Both the position numbers and the translations under genes were made by a program. Shown one piece after another: positions 1 to 8,486 of a DNA stretch of 64,000 nt (within the stretch, counting starts at the first letter, position 1; every line of letters starts with the position of its first letter). Where the stretch lies: the NCBI RefSeq assembly GCF_003751305.1, contig NZ_RJKV01000003.1, positions 62,001 to 126,000 of the forward strand, read 5' to 3'. Below the pieces are notes generated by a model, which saw nothing but the letters and a program-made list of their open reading frames with translations, made no database searches and was not told where the DNA came from. The DNA is from Stenotrophomonas rhizophila (GTDB lineage Bacteria > Pseudomonadota > Gammaproteobacteria > Xanthomonadales > Xanthomonadaceae).

Positions 1-906
1 GGCGCGCACATCCGTACGCTGCTGTTGACCTTCTTCTACCGTCAGATGCCCGAGCTGATCGAGCGCGGCCACATCTACATCGGCCTGCCGCCGCTGTACA
101 AGATCAAGCAGGGCAAGCAGGAGCTGTACCTGAAGGATGATCCGGCGCTGGACGCGTACCTGGCCAGCAGTGCGGTGGAGAACGCTTCGTTGATCCCGGC
201 CGAAAGCGAGCCGGGCATCGAAGGCGTAGCGCTGGAGAAGCTGTTGCTCTCCTATGCTTCGGCGCAGGAAACCATTGCGCGCAACGGCCATCGCTATGAT
301 CGCCAGGTGCTCGAAGCACTGATCGATTTCACCCCGATGGATCTGGAGCACCTGCGCAAGGCCGGCGCCAACGAAGGCCTCGCCGCACTGGCGACCCGCC
401 TCAACCAGGGCAGCCTGGGTTCGCCGCGCTACACGCTGGAACTGCAGGAACCCACCGACGAGCGTCCCGCCGCTGTGCTGGTCACGCGCCGCCATATGGG
501 CGAACAGCTGATCCAGGTGCTGCCGCTGGGTGCGTTTGAAACCGGTGAACTGCGTGCCCTGCACCAGTCTTCCCTCCTGCTGCACGGCCTGGTCCGTGCC
601 GGTGCGAAGATCAGCCGTGGTGCCAAGTCGGCCGAGATCGGCAGCTTCGCCGAGGCGCGCAACTGGTTGCTGGATGAGGCCAAGAAGGGCCGCCAGATCC
701 AGCGATTCAAGGGTCTGGGTGAAATGAATCCCGAGCAGTTGTGGGACACCACCGTCAATCCCGACACCCGTCGCCTGCTCCAGGTGCGGATCGAGGATGC
801 CGTGGCCGCCGATCAGATCTTCAGCACGCTGATGGGCGATGTGGTCGAACCGCGCCGCGACTTCATCGAAGACAATGCGCTGAAGGTCGCCAACCTGGAT
901 ATCTGA
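1..906 (+). CDS. gyrB: DNA gyrase subunit B, C-terminal part (5' end outside window)
   Basis: This is the last 301 residues of the ATPase/TOPRIM subunit of DNA gyrase, which introduces negative supercoils in the cytoplasm as GyrA2GyrB2. The frame is open from base 1 and begins GAHIRTLLLTFFYRQMPE, the end of the TOPRIM DxDGxHI metal site. The protein ends with the conserved GyrB tail QRFKGLGEMNPEQLW, then VEPRRDFIEDNALK and VANLDI. About 170 residues lie between the TOPRIM end and the tail, the insert typical of gram-negative GyrB rather than ParE. The gene enters from the left edge, so its start is not visible. In relatives it follows dnaA-dnaN-recF, so the window probably begins a few kilobases from the origin. 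Confidence 0.97.
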   Translation, partial: GAHIRTLLLTFFYRQMPELIERGHIYIGLPPLYKIKQGKQELYLKDDPALDAYLASSAVENASLIPAESEPGIEGVALEKLLLSYASAQETIARNGHRYDRQVLEALIDFTPMDLEHLRKAGANEGLAALATRLNQGSLGSPRYTLELQEPTDERPAAVLVTRRHMGEQLIQVLPLGAFETGELRALHQSSLLLHGLVRAGAKISRGAKSAEIGSFAEARNWLLDEAKKGRQIQRFKGLGEMNPEQLWDTTVNPDTRRLLQVRIEDAVAADQIFSTLMGDVVEPRRDFIEDNALKVANLDI

Positions 907-910
907 CACA

Positions 911-967
911 ATCGGGGAAGGGCCGGCCCGGATGCGACCTGCATCCGGCCGGCCATCGCTCCCCGAT
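911..967 (+). terminator. GC-rich nested hairpin after gyrB
   Basis: An outer stem ATCGGGG (911-917)/CCCCGAT (961-967) encloses a stronger inner stem at 921-935/941-954 (GGCCGGC..GGATGC against GCATCCGGCCGGCC, one bulged C). There is no clear T tract, so it may be a weak terminator or an mRNA-end stabiliser. An upstream ATG at 932 falls inside it, which argues for the later start of the next gene. Confidence 0.5.
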
Positions 968-979
968 GCCAGGAATCCG

Positions 980-1831
980 ATGTCCGCTACCACCCCGGCG
1001 TCCATGACGCCTCCGCTGCCCCCCGCCGTTCCGTCGTCACCGCGTAAGCCGGGCTCCCCGCTCGCGGGATTCTTCATCGATCTGGGCATCGGCATCGCAG
1101 TCCTGCTGTCACTGAGTCTGATCGGTGGCCTGGTCTGGGGGCTGTATCGCGGCGCGATCATCGGGTACCAGGCGGCTCGCGACGGCGCCGATGCCTCCGC
1201 CGTAGCCGGTCTTACCCAGCAGCTGGGCCAACCCGGTGCCCTCGCCCAGATCCTGATGGCGCTGAGCGCTACCGGCGGCGCTGCACTGGTGCTGTACTTC
1301 TTCCGCCGCCGGGCCACGCCCGCCGAACGTGCGTTGTCCTTCCAGGCCGCAGGCCGCCCCTCGACCTGGGGCTGGACGTTGTTGGTCGCCACCGGTGTGA
1401 TCATCGGCAGCAACCTGATCGCGTGGCTGGCCAAGCAGGCGGGCATCGAACCGGTGCCGACCAACCTGGCGCTGATGGAACAGGCGATGACGCGCTTCCC
1501 ATGGTTTCTCGCGCTGTTCGCTGTGGTGCTCGCCCCTGCATACGAAGAGCTGTTGTTCCGCCGCGTGCTGTTCGGCCGCCTCTGGCAGGCCGGTCGCCCC
1601 GTGCTGGGCATCGTGCTGAGCAGCCTGGCCTTTGCGCTGGTCCATGAAATCCCCGGCACCAGCGCCAACGGCCCATGGGAAATCGCCCAGTTGTGGCTGG
1701 TCTACGGCGGCATGGGCGCCGCCTTTGCCTGGCTCTACCAACGCACCGGCACCCTGTGGGCGCCGATCGCCGCGCATGCACTGAACAACGGCATCGCCCT
1801 GGCAGCACTGATGTTTCTCGGCGTGCAATGA
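980..1831 (+). CDS. CPBP family intramembrane metalloprotease
   Basis: This is a multi-pass inner-membrane protein of the CPBP/Abi (CAAX-protease and bacteriocin-processing) family, 283 residues. The three signature motifs are visible: EELLFR inside APAYEELLFRRVLFGRL (motif 1, EExxxR), FALVHE (motif 2), and AAHALNNGIAL (motif 3, HxxxN). Several hydrophobic segments flank them, and a proline-rich cytoplasmic N terminus precedes the first. I chose ATG 980 because AGGAA lies just upstream and because an upstream ATG at 932 lies inside the post-gyrB hairpin. The substrate is unknown. Family members process prenylated proteins, bacteriocins or membrane signalling proteins; nothing beside it suggests a bacteriocin cluster. 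Confidence 0.85.
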   Translation: MSATTPASMTPPLPPAVPSSPRKPGSPLAGFFIDLGIGIAVLLSLSLIGGLVWGLYRGAIIGYQAARDGADASAVAGLTQQLGQPGALAQILMALSATGGAALVLYFFRRRATPAERALSFQAAGRPSTWGWTLLVATGVIIGSNLIAWLAKQAGIEPVPTNLALMEQAMTRFPWFLALFAVVLAPAYEELLFRRVLFGRLWQAGRPVLGIVLSSLAFALVHEIPGTSANGPWEIAQLWLVYGGMGAAFAWLYQRTGTLWAPIAAHALNNGIALAALMFLGVQ

Positions 1832-1903
1832 TCGATCACGCGGCTTGACGAAAATTTACGTCGCCACGTTCCACACTGCCTACATGAACACGGGGGAGCG
1901 CAG

Positions 1904-2710
1904 ATGAAACCAGTGCTGTTGGGAATTGCCATTGCCATGCTGGTGAGCGCGTGCGCCACCACCACCTCGCCAACCGGCCGTCGTCAGATGGTCGGCGGTG
2001 TCTCGCAGGCCGAGCTGGATCAGCTGGGTGCGCAGGCGTTCACTGAAACCAAATCCAAAGGCACGCTCAGCACCGATCCGAAGCAGACCGCCTACGTTCA
2101 GTGCGTGGTGAATGCGCTGGTCGCCCAGCTGCCTGCTCAGTACCGTGGCGTACGGTGGGAAACGGCGTTGATGGTCGACAAGGAGCCCAACGCGTTCGCC
2201 CTGCCCGGCGGCAAGGTCGGGGTCAATACGGGCATCTTCACCGTCGCCAAAAACCAGGATCAGCTGGCTGCCGTGATCGGCCATGAAATCGGCCACGTCA
2301 TCTCGCGGCACCACGAAGAACGCCTCACCCGTCAGATGGGCGCGCAGACCGGCCTGTCGGTTCTGGGTGCGCTGGCGGGCGCCGCGTACGGTGAGGGCGC
2401 GGCCAGTACTGTCAGCCAGCTCGGTGGCGCTGGCGCCCAGGCCGCCTTCCTCCTGCCCGGCTCGCGGACCCAGGAAAGCGAGGCGGATATCGTCGGTCAG
2501 CGGTTGATGGCCGAGGCCGGCTTCAACCCCGCCCAGGCGGTGGATCTGTGGCAGAACATGATGGCCGCCAGCGGCGGGCGCTCGCCCCAATGGCTGTCCA
2601 CCCACCCTGACCCCGCCAATCGCATCCGTGAATTGCAGCGAGACGCGCCGTCCTTGAGTGGTGTATACCAACAAGCCCAGGCGGCCGGGCGCAGGCCAAA
2701 GTGCGGTTGA
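1904..2710 (+). CDS. M48 family metalloprotease lipoprotein (LoiP/YcaL-like)
   Basis: The 268-residue protein begins with a lipoprotein signal peptide ending LVSAC, so it should be lipid-anchored in the periplasm. The zinc-protease core is clear: HEIGHVISRHHEERL (HExxH, residues about 127-131), followed after a glycine/alanine-rich helical stretch by ESEAD, which supplies the third zinc ligand. FALPGGKVGVNTGIF is the conserved M48 edge strand. The C terminus carries the STHPDPANRI motif common to this subgroup. The start has a strong GGGGGAG site. Family relatives such as LoiP and YcaL act in outer-membrane protein quality control; that role here is inferred. Confidence 0.9.
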   Translation: MKPVLLGIAIAMLVSACATTTSPTGRRQMVGGVSQAELDQLGAQAFTETKSKGTLSTDPKQTAYVQCVVNALVAQLPAQYRGVRWETALMVDKEPNAFALPGGKVGVNTGIFTVAKNQDQLAAVIGHEIGHVISRHHEERLTRQMGAQTGLSVLGALAGAAYGEGAASTVSQLGGAGAQAAFLLPGSRTQESEADIVGQRLMAEAGFNPAQAVDLWQNMMAASGGRSPQWLSTHPDPANRIRELQRDAPSLSGVYQQAQAAGRRPKCG

Positions 2711-2731
2711 TGCGTCCGGATACGACCAAAA

Positions 2732-2750
2732 GATGCTGTATTGCAGCATC
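2732..2750. terminator. Small hairpin between the M48 protease and TPR genes
   Basis: A perfect 7-bp inverted repeat GATGCTG/CAGCATC with a 5-base loop lies 22 bases after the protease stop. No T run follows directly. It could end the upstream transcript. Confidence 0.4.
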
Positions 2751-2852
2751 GGAAACGATTTCTCACGCCATCAGTTTCTGATACGTTTGGCGGCTCAGAT
2801 TTTTCTGACAGTCCGTTTTGATGCCGCCGCGGCGGTTCGATCGAGGTGAAAG

Positions 2853-4046
2853 ATGATTTTCAGCAACCACAAGCAAGCCGTCCTTTCCGTCCTCATCGCG
2901 ACCGCTATCGGTGGCGCCATGGTCACCGATGCGTTCGCCCAGTCCCGCTCGTCCGAGCGTGGCAACCGCGGTGGCAAGCAGGCGAAGGCCGAAGTGCTCT
3001 ACCCGAACGCGACCCGTCAGGAGCCGGAGCAGAAGTCGTCGGCCAAACTCGGCCCGAAGCTGCAGAAGCTGATTGACAGCTACAACGAGCAGAAGTTCCC
3101 GGAGACGCGCGCGCAGGCTGAAGAGATCCTGGCCAATCCCGCCGCCAACACCTACGAGAAGTCGCTGGCCGCCCAGCTCGCCTCGCAGGCCGCCTACCAG
3201 CTCGACGACGTCGCCGCTGCCAAGAAGTACCTTGAGCAGGTGTTGCAGCTCGGTGGCCTGGACAACAACGGCCACTACCAGTCGATGCTGATGCTGGGCC
3301 AGCTGCAGCTGCAGGAAGACCAGATCAACGAAGGCCTGGCGACGCTGGACAAGTACTTCGCCGAAACCAAGTCCACCAAGCCGGAAGAGCTCGTGGCCAA
3401 GGGTCAGGCGCTGTACCAGGCCGAGCGCTACGCCGAGGCGATCCCGGTGCTGCAGCAGGCCATCGCCGGCGCCACCGAGCCGAAGGACAGCTGGAACCAG
3501 CTGCTGATGGCCGCCATGGCCGAATCGGGCCAGACCGGTGAAGCAGTCAAGCAGGCCGAGGCGCTCGCCGCCAAGAACCCGAACGACAAGAAGGCCCAGC
3601 TGAACCTGGCCAGCATGTACATGCAGGCCGACCAGATGGACCAGGCGGGCGCGATCATGGGCAAGCTCTACAGCGCCGGCCAGCTGACCGACGAGCGCGA
3701 GTACAAGCAGCTCTACTCGATCTACGCCAACAGCGAGAACAAAGAAAAGGACGTCATTGCCGTTATCAATGATGGCTTGCAGAAAAACATCCTTAAGCCT
3801 GATTATCAGGTGTACCTGGCGCTGGCTCAGGCGTACTACTACTCTGAGCCGCAGCAGGCGGACAAGGCGATCGAAGCGTGGCAGAAGGCTGCCCCGCTTT
3901 CCAAGGACGGCGAGACCTACCTGAATCTGGCACGCGTGCTGCATTCGGAAGGTCGCATTCCGGAGGCCAAGCAGGCCGCCCAGCAAGCGCTGGCGAAGGG
4001 TGTGAAGAACCAGGCGGATGCCAAGAAAATCATCAACCTGAAGTAA
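2853..4046 (+). CDS. Secreted tetratricopeptide-repeat protein upstream of tonB
   Basis: This 397-residue protein has an N-terminal signal peptide (cleavage near DAFAQ) and then a charged linker. Helical repeats follow from about residue 70 to the end, with TPR-like units such as GQALYQAERYAEAIPVLQQA and the C-terminal DGETYLNLARVLHSEGRIPE. TPR folds bind other proteins. It lies directly before tonB-exbB-exbD1-exbD2 in the same direction, so it is probably a periplasmic accessory of the TonB machinery; that link comes from position, not from a catalytic motif. Codon use matches its neighbours. ATG 2853 follows GAGGTGAAAG. Confidence 0.75.
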   Translation: MIFSNHKQAVLSVLIATAIGGAMVTDAFAQSRSSERGNRGGKQAKAEVLYPNATRQEPEQKSSAKLGPKLQKLIDSYNEQKFPETRAQAEEILANPAANTYEKSLAAQLASQAAYQLDDVAAAKKYLEQVLQLGGLDNNGHYQSMLMLGQLQLQEDQINEGLATLDKYFAETKSTKPEELVAKGQALYQAERYAEAIPVLQQAIAGATEPKDSWNQLLMAAMAESGQTGEAVKQAEALAAKNPNDKKAQLNLASMYMQADQMDQAGAIMGKLYSAGQLTDEREYKQLYSIYANSENKEKDVIAVINDGLQKNILKPDYQVYLALAQAYYYSEPQQADKAIEAWQKAAPLSKDGETYLNLARVLHSEGRIPEAKQAAQQALAKGVKNQADAKKIINLK

Positions 4047-4058
4047 GTAGGAATAACG

Positions 4059-4095
4059 CCTGAATGCCTGCACAAGTGATGCGCAGGCGCTCAGG
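4059..4095. other. Imperfect inverted repeat before tonB
   Basis: CCTGAATGCCTGC (4059-4071) pairs with GCAGGCGCTCAGG (4083-4095) across an 11-base loop, with two mismatches. It is followed by TATAAG (4101-4106), a possible -10 box for tonB without a convincing -35. It may be an attenuator separating the TPR and tonB transcripts. Confidence 0.35.
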
Positions 4096-4191
4096 ATTGG
4101 TATAAGCTTGGAGGTTCCTGCGGTGTCATGCACCGCTGATCATGGGCTACCTGTCCCCGGGTACCCGGCCCCACTAATGAGCTCTTGGCGC

Positions 4192-4860
4192 ATGACGGAA
4201 CAACTAGTCGTTCACAGGTACGAACAACGCGATGACACCGGCCTCTCCTGGCCGCGTATCGTGGGTATCGCTTTTGTAATCGCACTGCATCTCGCCGCCT
4301 TCATGATGCTTCTGATCCCGGCCGTGGCTCCCAAGGCCGCTGCGGAGAAAGAACGCAACATCATGGTGACCCTGGTCGACGCTCCGCCGCCGCCCCCACC
4401 GCCGCCGCCGCCGCCGCCGCCGGATGACACCCCGCCGCCGCCGGTGAAAAACCTGTCGCCGCCGAAGCCGTCCCCGGTTCCGCCGCCGCCGCAGGCCCCT
4501 GTGGTCGATATCCCGGACCCGCGTCCGACCGACATCGTCACGCCGCCTTCGCCGCCGTCGCCGCCGCAGCCGCCGAGCACCATTGAGGCAAGCGTCGACA
4601 TCTCGTCGAAGAACATGAACCCCCCGCGTTACCCGCCGGCCGCGTTCCGTGCTGGTATCCAGGGTGAAGTCATCCTGATCATTGACGTCGATGCCAATGG
4701 CAACGTCACCAATGTGTCGGTCGAGAAGTCCAGCCGTAACCGTGACCTCGATCGCGCCGCCATGGACGCAGCTCGCAAGTGGAGCTTCCGTTCCGCGGAA
4801 TCGGGCGGGAAGAAGGTCGCAGGTCGCGTTCGCGTCCCGGTCAACTTTGCGCTGAACTGA
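4192..4860 (+). CDS. tonB: TonB energy-transducing protein
   Basis: TonB is anchored in the inner membrane and transmits proton-motive force from ExbB-ExbD to outer-membrane receptors. The 222-residue product has a cytoplasmic tail, one transmembrane helix (IVGIAFVIALHLAAFMMLL), a periplasmic linker made almost only of prolines, and a C-terminal TonB domain: PPRYPPAAFRAGIQGEVIL, then the DRAAMDAARKWSF region. The linker has an uninterrupted run of about 13 prolines and lacks the Glu-Pro/Lys-Pro repeats of the E. coli protein. In-frame upstream starts exist at 4108 and 4177. I prefer ATG 4192 because the product then begins with MTEQLVVHRYEQRDD, like xanthomonad TonB as I recall it. The receptors in this window are its probable clients. 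Confidence 0.9.
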   Translation: MTEQLVVHRYEQRDDTGLSWPRIVGIAFVIALHLAAFMMLLIPAVAPKAAAEKERNIMVTLVDAPPPPPPPPPPPPPDDTPPPPVKNLSPPKPSPVPPPPQAPVVDIPDPRPTDIVTPPSPPSPPQPPSTIEASVDISSKNMNPPRYPPAAFRAGIQGEVILIIDVDANGNVTNVSVEKSSRNRDLDRAAMDAARKWSFRSAESGGKKVAGRVRVPVNFALN

Positions 4861-4862
4861 TA

Positions 4863-4885
4863 GTGGCCGGTGGCCCGCCGGCCAC
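4863..4885. terminator. Hairpin between tonB and exbB
   Basis: A perfect 8-bp stem GTGGCCGG/CCGGCCAC with a 7-base loop begins next to the tonB stop codon. No T tract follows, so it may reduce rather than stop transcription into exbB, or stabilise the tonB message. Confidence 0.45.
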
Positions 4886-4946
4886 CGCCCCTAGCGGTTA
4901 TTTCTAGCAATACCCTTTATCACCACACACAACAAAGGTAAGCGTC

Positions 4947-5705
4947 ATGCTGCAGGAACTTTTCATCGCCGCTGCTGCCGGGGGCAACTCCAACGCCCTG
5001 TCGCAGATGGGCTTCGAGCACCTGATCCACGAGATGACCACCCAGCCGGGTGACTTCGCCGTCTCCTGGGTCGTGCTGCTGACCCTGATCATCATGTCGG
5101 CCATGTCCTGGTACTGGACCGTCATCAACATCTTCCGCGCCACCCGCCTGAAGGCAGCTGCCGACAAGGTCGTGAGCCTGTTCTGGGATACCCCGAACGC
5201 TCAGGACGCCATCCGTGCGATGGAAGAACAGCCGGCTTCGGAGCCCTTCTCCAAGATCGCTCTGGACGCTGCACAGGCTGCTGCGCACCACCAGCGTTCG
5301 GAAGGCGGCACCTCGGGTGGCCTGGGTGAGAACCTGAGCCGTTCGGAGTTCGTCGATCGCGCCCTGCGTCAGGCCGTGACCCGCGAAAGCAACAACCTGC
5401 AGTCGGGCATGACCCTGCTGGCCACCGTCGGCGCAACCGCTCCGTTCGTGGGTCTGCTGGGTACCGTGTGGGGCATCTACGGCGCGCTGATCAAGATCGG
5501 TGCCACCGGTTCCGCCTCGATCGACGCCGTTGCCGGCCCGGTGGGTGAAGCACTGATCATGACCGCCATCGGTCTGTTCGTGGCTATCCCGGCCGTGTTC
5601 GCCTTCAACTTCTTCAGCAAGATCAACAGCGCCACGATCAGCAAGTTCGATACGTTCGCTCACGACCTGCACGACTTCTTCGCCACCGGTTCGCGCGTTC
5701 GCTAA
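4947..5705 (+). CDS. exbB: ExbB proton-channel subunit (MotA/TolQ/ExbB family)
   Basis: ExbB forms the pentameric inner-membrane scaffold of the TonB motor. The 252-residue protein has a first membrane helix (SWVVLLTLIIMSAMSWYW), a long cytoplasmic loop rich in alanine and charged residues, and two further helices. The family signature GMTLLATVGATAPFVGLLGT is followed by VWGIYGALIKIG, and GEALIMTAIGLFVAIPAV lines the channel. AAAGG 12 bases before ATG 4947 supports the start. It lies 86 bases after tonB and 57 bases before exbD1, so the genes are almost certainly co-transcribed. Confidence 0.95.
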   Translation: MLQELFIAAAAGGNSNALSQMGFEHLIHEMTTQPGDFAVSWVVLLTLIIMSAMSWYWTVINIFRATRLKAAADKVVSLFWDTPNAQDAIRAMEEQPASEPFSKIALDAAQAAAHHQRSEGGTSGGLGENLSRSEFVDRALRQAVTRESNNLQSGMTLLATVGATAPFVGLLGTVWGIYGALIKIGATGSASIDAVAGPVGEALIMTAIGLFVAIPAVFAFNFFSKINSATISKFDTFAHDLHDFFATGSRVR

Positions 5706-5762
5706 TAGCGACGCGCGTCACCCAGCGAGAACGTAGTCAACACGATCTAGACGGAGCCCGTT

Positions 5763-6188
5763 ATGGCTTTCAGTAGTGGTAACAGCGGCGGCCCCATGGC
5801 CGACATCAACGTTACGCCCCTCGTGGACGTGATGCTGGTGCTGCTGATCATCTTCATCATCACGGCGCCCCTGATGTCCCACAAGGTCAAGGTGGATCTG
5901 CCTGAGGCCAACCTGGTGCAGAATCCGGAAGACGCTGAAAAGCGGGCGAGCCCGATCACCTTGGCAGTCAAGGAAGACGGCTCGATCTACTGGAACGACG
6001 AGGAAATCGACAAGCAGACTCTCGAGTCGCGCTTGGCGACCGCCGCCCAGCAGACCCCGCAGCCGCCCCTCAACCTGCGTGGTGATCGCACCACCAAGAT
6101 GCGCGTCATCAATGAGATGACGAAGGTCGCGCAGGAACAGGGCATGCTCGACGTGGGCTTCGTCGCCACCAAAGTAAAGGGGCAGTAA
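5763..6188 (+). CDS. exbD1: ExbD biopolymer transport protein, copy 1
   Basis: ExbD (141 residues) is the single-span partner of ExbB. It shows the short cytoplasmic N terminus [20 protein letters not shown], whose last part carries the membrane aspartate needed for proton use ([18 protein letters not shown]). A periplasmic domain of about 100 residues follows. It is separated from exbD2 by only three bases. Two exbD genes in one operon are characteristic of xanthomonads; in Xanthomonas campestris the first copy is needed for iron uptake together with tonB and exbB. Confidence 0.94.
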   Translation: MAFSSGNSGGPMADINVTPLVDVMLVLLIIFIITAPLMSHKVKVDLPEANLVQNPEDAEKRASPITLAVKEDGSIYWNDEEIDKQTLESRLATAAQQTPQPPLNLRGDRTTKMRVINEMTKVAQEQGMLDVGFVATKVKGQ

Positions 6189-6191
6189 GCC

Positions 6192-6605
6192 ATGGCGTTC
6201 AGTACTGGTGGTAACAAAGGCCCCATGGCCGACATCAACGTCACGCCCCTGGTGGACGTGATGCTGGTGCTGCTGATCATCTTCATCGTCACCGCGCCGA
6301 TCATGACGTACCCGATCGCCGTTGACCTGCCGCAGCGCGTGCTCAACCCACCGCCGGTGACGGTCGAACCGCCGCCGCCGATCGAGCTGAAGGTGGACGC
6401 CAGCAACCAGGTGTCGTGGAACAACAGCCCGGTGGCTGTGGGCGAACTGCAGCAGCGTATGGAACAGGAAGTGCAGCGCGATCCGACCAACCAGCCGGAA
6501 CTGCGCATCGATGCCAGCCCGGACTCCGAGTACGACGTGATGGCCAAGGTGTTGGCTGCCGCGAAGAATGCTCAGATGAAGAAGATCGGCTTCGTACAGC
6601 AGTAA
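6192..6605 (+). CDS. exbD2: ExbD biopolymer transport protein, copy 2
   Basis: This second ExbD (137 residues) shares the N-terminal signature and membrane helix with exbD1 ([20 protein letters not shown]) but has a diverged periplasmic domain with a proline-rich start ([17 protein letters not shown]). Known work on Xanthomonas campestris showed that exbD2 is dispensable for iron uptake but needed for induction of pectate lyase activity and for the plant hypersensitive response. That fits the pectin locus found here at 27-54 kb, but the functional link in this organism is inference. A strong terminator follows 32 bases after the stop. Confidence 0.93.
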   Translation: MAFSTGGNKGPMADINVTPLVDVMLVLLIIFIVTAPIMTYPIAVDLPQRVLNPPPVTVEPPPPIELKVDASNQVSWNNSPVAVGELQQRMEQEVQRDPTNQPELRIDASPDSEYDVMAKVLAAAKNAQMKKIGFVQQ

Positions 6606-6636
6606 TACGCAAGACGCAGTCATGACGCGACTGGAA

Positions 6637-6666
6637 AACGCCCCTGGAAACAGGGGCGTTTTTTTT
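6637..6666 (+). terminator. Rho-independent terminator of the tonB operon
   Basis: A perfect 10-bp stem AACGCCCCTG/CAGGGGCGTT closes on a GAAA tetraloop and runs into eight T residues (6659-6666). It is the clearest intrinsic terminator in the window and marks the end of tonB-exbB-exbD1-exbD2. Confidence 0.95.
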
Positions 6667-6692
6667 GGTACCCCGCCCGCTATCATCCGGCC

Positions 6693-8153
6693 ATGCTCGC
6701 AACCTTCGACGTCTTCGGGGACTGGCTCGATGCCATCCCCCACCTGCGCCCCCTGATGGTGGCGGCCTACATTCTCTATCTGCTGTGGCTGATCGGCTGG
6801 ATCATGCTGCAGAAACGCGAGCCGGTCGCCACGCTGAGCTGGATCCTGTCGCTGGCCGCCCTGCCCTACCTTGGCCTGTTCGTCTACTATCTGCTCGGCC
6901 CGCAGAAGGTGAAGCGGCAGCGCCTGCGCCGTGGCCGTTCGCGCTCCGGCATGGAGCACTACAGCAGCGTCTGCCCACCGGATGCGGACTGCACCGAGCT
7001 GGCCAAGATCGCCCAAGCCACGACTGGCCTGTCGCCAAGCTCGGCCACCGAAGTGGAGTGGCTGGTCGACGGTGCGGCCACCTACAGCGCACTGCTGGCC
7101 GCCGTAGCCAAGGCGCAGGATCACCTGCACCTGGAGTACTACATCTTCAACCCGGACCACGCCGGCACCGCGCTGCGTGATGCGCTGACCGAGCGTGCCG
7201 CGGCGGGTGTACGCGTGCGCCTGCTGCTGGATGCGGTGGGCTCGTCGTCCATCCGCAAGCGCTTCCTGCAGCCGCTGCTGGATGCCGGTGCCGAAGTGGT
7301 CTGGTTCCATCCGCGGCAGCTGCTCAAGCCATTCAAACGGCCGTGGTTGAACCTGCGCACGCACCGAAAGCTGGTGATCATCGACGGCCTGCATGCGTTC
7401 ACTGGTGGCATCAACATCACCGACGAGGAAGACGAAAGCGTCCGCCCGGATGCGTATCGCGACCTGCACATGCGGCTGCGGGGCCACGTGGTGCGCAGCC
7501 TGCAGCTGGTCTTCATCGAGGATTGGATCTACGCCACCGGACAGGAGCCGGCGCGCTTCAACATCGCGCAGCTCTGGCCGGAGACGATGCCCAGCCGCAG
7601 CGAGGGCAGCATCAATGCGCAGGTGCTGGTGTCCGGTCCGGATTCGTCGTGGGAAACCATCCACCGGCTGCACGTGGCGGCGATCCACGAAGCCAAGGAG
7701 CGCGTCTGGCTGGTGACGCCCTACTTCGTCCCGGGCGAAGCCGCGCGCATGGCACTGACCTCGGCGGCACTCGGTGGCCTGGACGTGCGCCTGCTGGTGC
7801 CCAAGATGAGCGACTCCTGGTTCGTCACCCAGGCCGCGCGCTCCTACTTCGACGAGCTGCTGCAGGCCGGGGTCAAGATCTACGAGTATGGCCCGCGCAT
7901 GCTGCACACCAAGGCCTTCATCGCCGACGACGACGTGTGCATCGTCGGCAGTGCGAACTTCGATCACCGCAGCTTCCGGCTCAATTTCGAGCTGTCGATG
8001 ATGATCAGCGACACCGGCCGGGTGGCAGCGCTGGCCGAGATCCTGCTGGCCGAATACAGCAGCGCCTCACCGGTCTACAACGATCGTCAGCGTTCGCTGT
8101 GGCGACACCGTGTACCGGAGGCGTTCGCGCGCCTGGCCTCTCCGCTGCTGTAG
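6693..8153 (+). CDS. cls: Cardiolipin synthase (phospholipase D family)
   Basis: The 486-residue enzyme condenses phosphatidylglycerol into cardiolipin in the inner membrane. It has two N-terminal membrane helices (LMVAAYILYLLWLIGWIML and LAALPYLGLFVYYLLGP) and two HKD catalytic motifs: HRKLVIIDGLHAFTGG (near residue 228) and HTKAFIADDDVCIVGSAN (near residue 408). Length and layout match bacterial ClsA. The start lies only 27 bases beyond the terminator T tract; TATCAT at 6680-6685 could be a -10 element, which would leave almost no 5' leader. No good ribosome site is visible. Confidence 0.95.
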   Translation: MLATFDVFGDWLDAIPHLRPLMVAAYILYLLWLIGWIMLQKREPVATLSWILSLAALPYLGLFVYYLLGPQKVKRQRLRRGRSRSGMEHYSSVCPPDADCTELAKIAQATTGLSPSSATEVEWLVDGAATYSALLAAVAKAQDHLHLEYYIFNPDHAGTALRDALTERAAAGVRVRLLLDAVGSSSIRKRFLQPLLDAGAEVVWFHPRQLLKPFKRPWLNLRTHRKLVIIDGLHAFTGGINITDEEDESVRPDAYRDLHMRLRGHVVRSLQLVFIEDWIYATGQEPARFNIAQLWPETMPSRSEGSINAQVLVSGPDSSWETIHRLHVAAIHEAKERVWLVTPYFVPGEAARMALTSAALGGLDVRLLVPKMSDSWFVTQAARSYFDELLQAGVKIYEYGPRMLHTKAFIADDDVCIVGSANFDHRSFRLNFELSMMISDTGRVAALAEILLAEYSSASPVYNDRQRSLWRHRVPEAFARLASPLL

Positions 8154-8221
8154 CCGTCACTTCCCGTGGAACCGCACTGGGCGCCAGCGCTACACTGGCC
8201 CGGTCAATCGGGGAGAACGAC

Positions 8222-8482
8222 ATGTACTGGCTGTTCCTGCTGTTCGCGCTGGCCTGTTTCGGCATGGCGCTCAAGACCCCCCACATGGGGCTGATGGCGC
8301 TGTCGCTGCTGGGCACCCTGGTGTTCCTGCTGGCGTGGGTCCGCGGCCTCTACGTGGCCCGCTTCGGCGATGTGCAGCCCACCCGCGCAGCCATCACCGA
8401 TCCCAACGAACTCCGTCGGCTGCGGGAGCTCGCCCTCCAGGCGCGTACCCCGGCCGCTCAGGGTGAATCCGACCCCTCGTAG
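8222..8482 (+). CDS. Small conserved membrane protein
   Basis: An 86-residue protein starts at ATG 8222 behind GGGGAG. It has two hydrophobic helices ([15 protein letters not shown] and [19 protein letters not shown]) and a polar C-terminal tail with a conserved-looking [15 protein letters not shown] segment. It ends four bases before pdxJ, so the two are probably translated from one message. No function can be assigned; it resembles the small uncharacterised membrane proteins often found next to pdxJ in xanthomonads. Confidence 0.7.
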   Translation: MYWLFLLFALACFGMALKTPHMGLMALSLLGTLVFLLAWVRGLYVARFGDVQPTRAAITDPNELRRLRELALQARTPAAQGESDPS

Positions 8483-8486
8483 TGCC

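Noticed and set aside
932..979. N-terminal extension of the CPBP protease from ATG 932
   Set aside because: The ATG lies inside the post-gyrB hairpin and the extra residues have no family match; ATG 980 has a ribosome site.
4381..4580. CCG-repeat tract as a possible microsatellite or phase-variable element
   Set aside because: It is explained by the proline-rich TonB linker, stays in frame, and has varied proline codons rather than a pure repeat.
5718..7967. 749-codon minus-strand frame opposite exbD and cls
   Set aside because: It crosses a strong plus-strand terminator and reads as His/Arg/Gln-rich antisense of exbD1, exbD2 and cls.
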